From assembly GCF_001485495.1 (NCBI RefSeq), contig NZ_BCNF01000069.1, positions 1 through 51,348 on the forward strand: a stretch of DNA of 51,348 nt, read 5' to 3'. Below, piece after piece: positions 51,339 through 51,348 of the stretch; position 1 is the stretch's first letter; each line of letters starts with the position of its first letter. This DNA comes from Gordonia desulfuricans NBRC 100010 (lineage in GTDB: Bacteria; Actinomycetota; Actinomycetes; Mycobacteriales; Mycobacteriaceae). The notes under the pieces are model-generated. The model searched no databases, was not told the origin of the DNA, and saw nothing but the letters and a program-made list of their open reading frames with translations. The translations under genes were made by a program, and so were the position numbers.

Positions 51339-51348
51339 GACCGAGCCC

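Overview
The window is high-GC actinobacterial DNA. Its backbone follows, in order and strand, the Mycobacterium tuberculosis segment Rv3657c-Rv3683: tad/flp genes and ssd, the 6C small RNA, a SerB-like phosphatase, the Rv3662c family, acs, a holin-like protein, ephE, marP, a CoA-type Nudix hydrolase, a TlpA thioredoxin, nth, crp, an MBL hydrolase, ridA, two GET3/ArsA-like ATPases, whiB4, ponA2 and a metallophosphoesterase. This synteny, the GTG/TTG starts and the leaderless promoters point to Mycobacteriales, probably Gordonia or a close relative. The genus is an inference.

Region 1 (1-3684, minus) is a tight ssd-tadA-tadB-tadC operon. Region 2 (3806-7490) is an inserted catabolic-looking cluster: an MBL lactonase, a VOC protein, a CMD protein and an SDR, divergent from a TetR regulator with two matching palindromic operators between them. 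Region 3 (7500-11690) holds a GT-C membrane glycosyltransferase, the 6C RNA, a phosphoserine-phosphatase-like HAD protein, a 540-bp gap syntenic with the mycobacterial Ms1/MTS2823 RNA, and a degenerate Fic-like protein.

Region 4 (11790-31488) is the conserved core: central metabolism (acs with a CRP-type site), cell-envelope stress (marP, ponA2), redox and repair (tlpA, nth), cAMP signalling (crp), membrane organisation (nfeD-flotillin) and the paired ATPases. A tRNA-Pro(CGG) at 31668-31741 marks its end.

Region 5 (31929-51348) is accessory. It contains an M20 peptidase, two tandem paralogous AraC regulators with a YrhK-like membrane protein, a glutamate decarboxylase beside a YhgE/Pip membrane protein and a degenerate ABC ATPase, an NCS1 permease, ohr and fur, a secreted propeller-like protein and a secretory lipase, and a gluconate module (gntP-gntK with a divergent GntR/FadR regulator).

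A theme across the window is short in-frame tandem repeats (15, 24 or 30 bp) that build hydrophilic N-terminal tails in unrelated genes. No insertion sequence, prophage or CRISPR array is visible.
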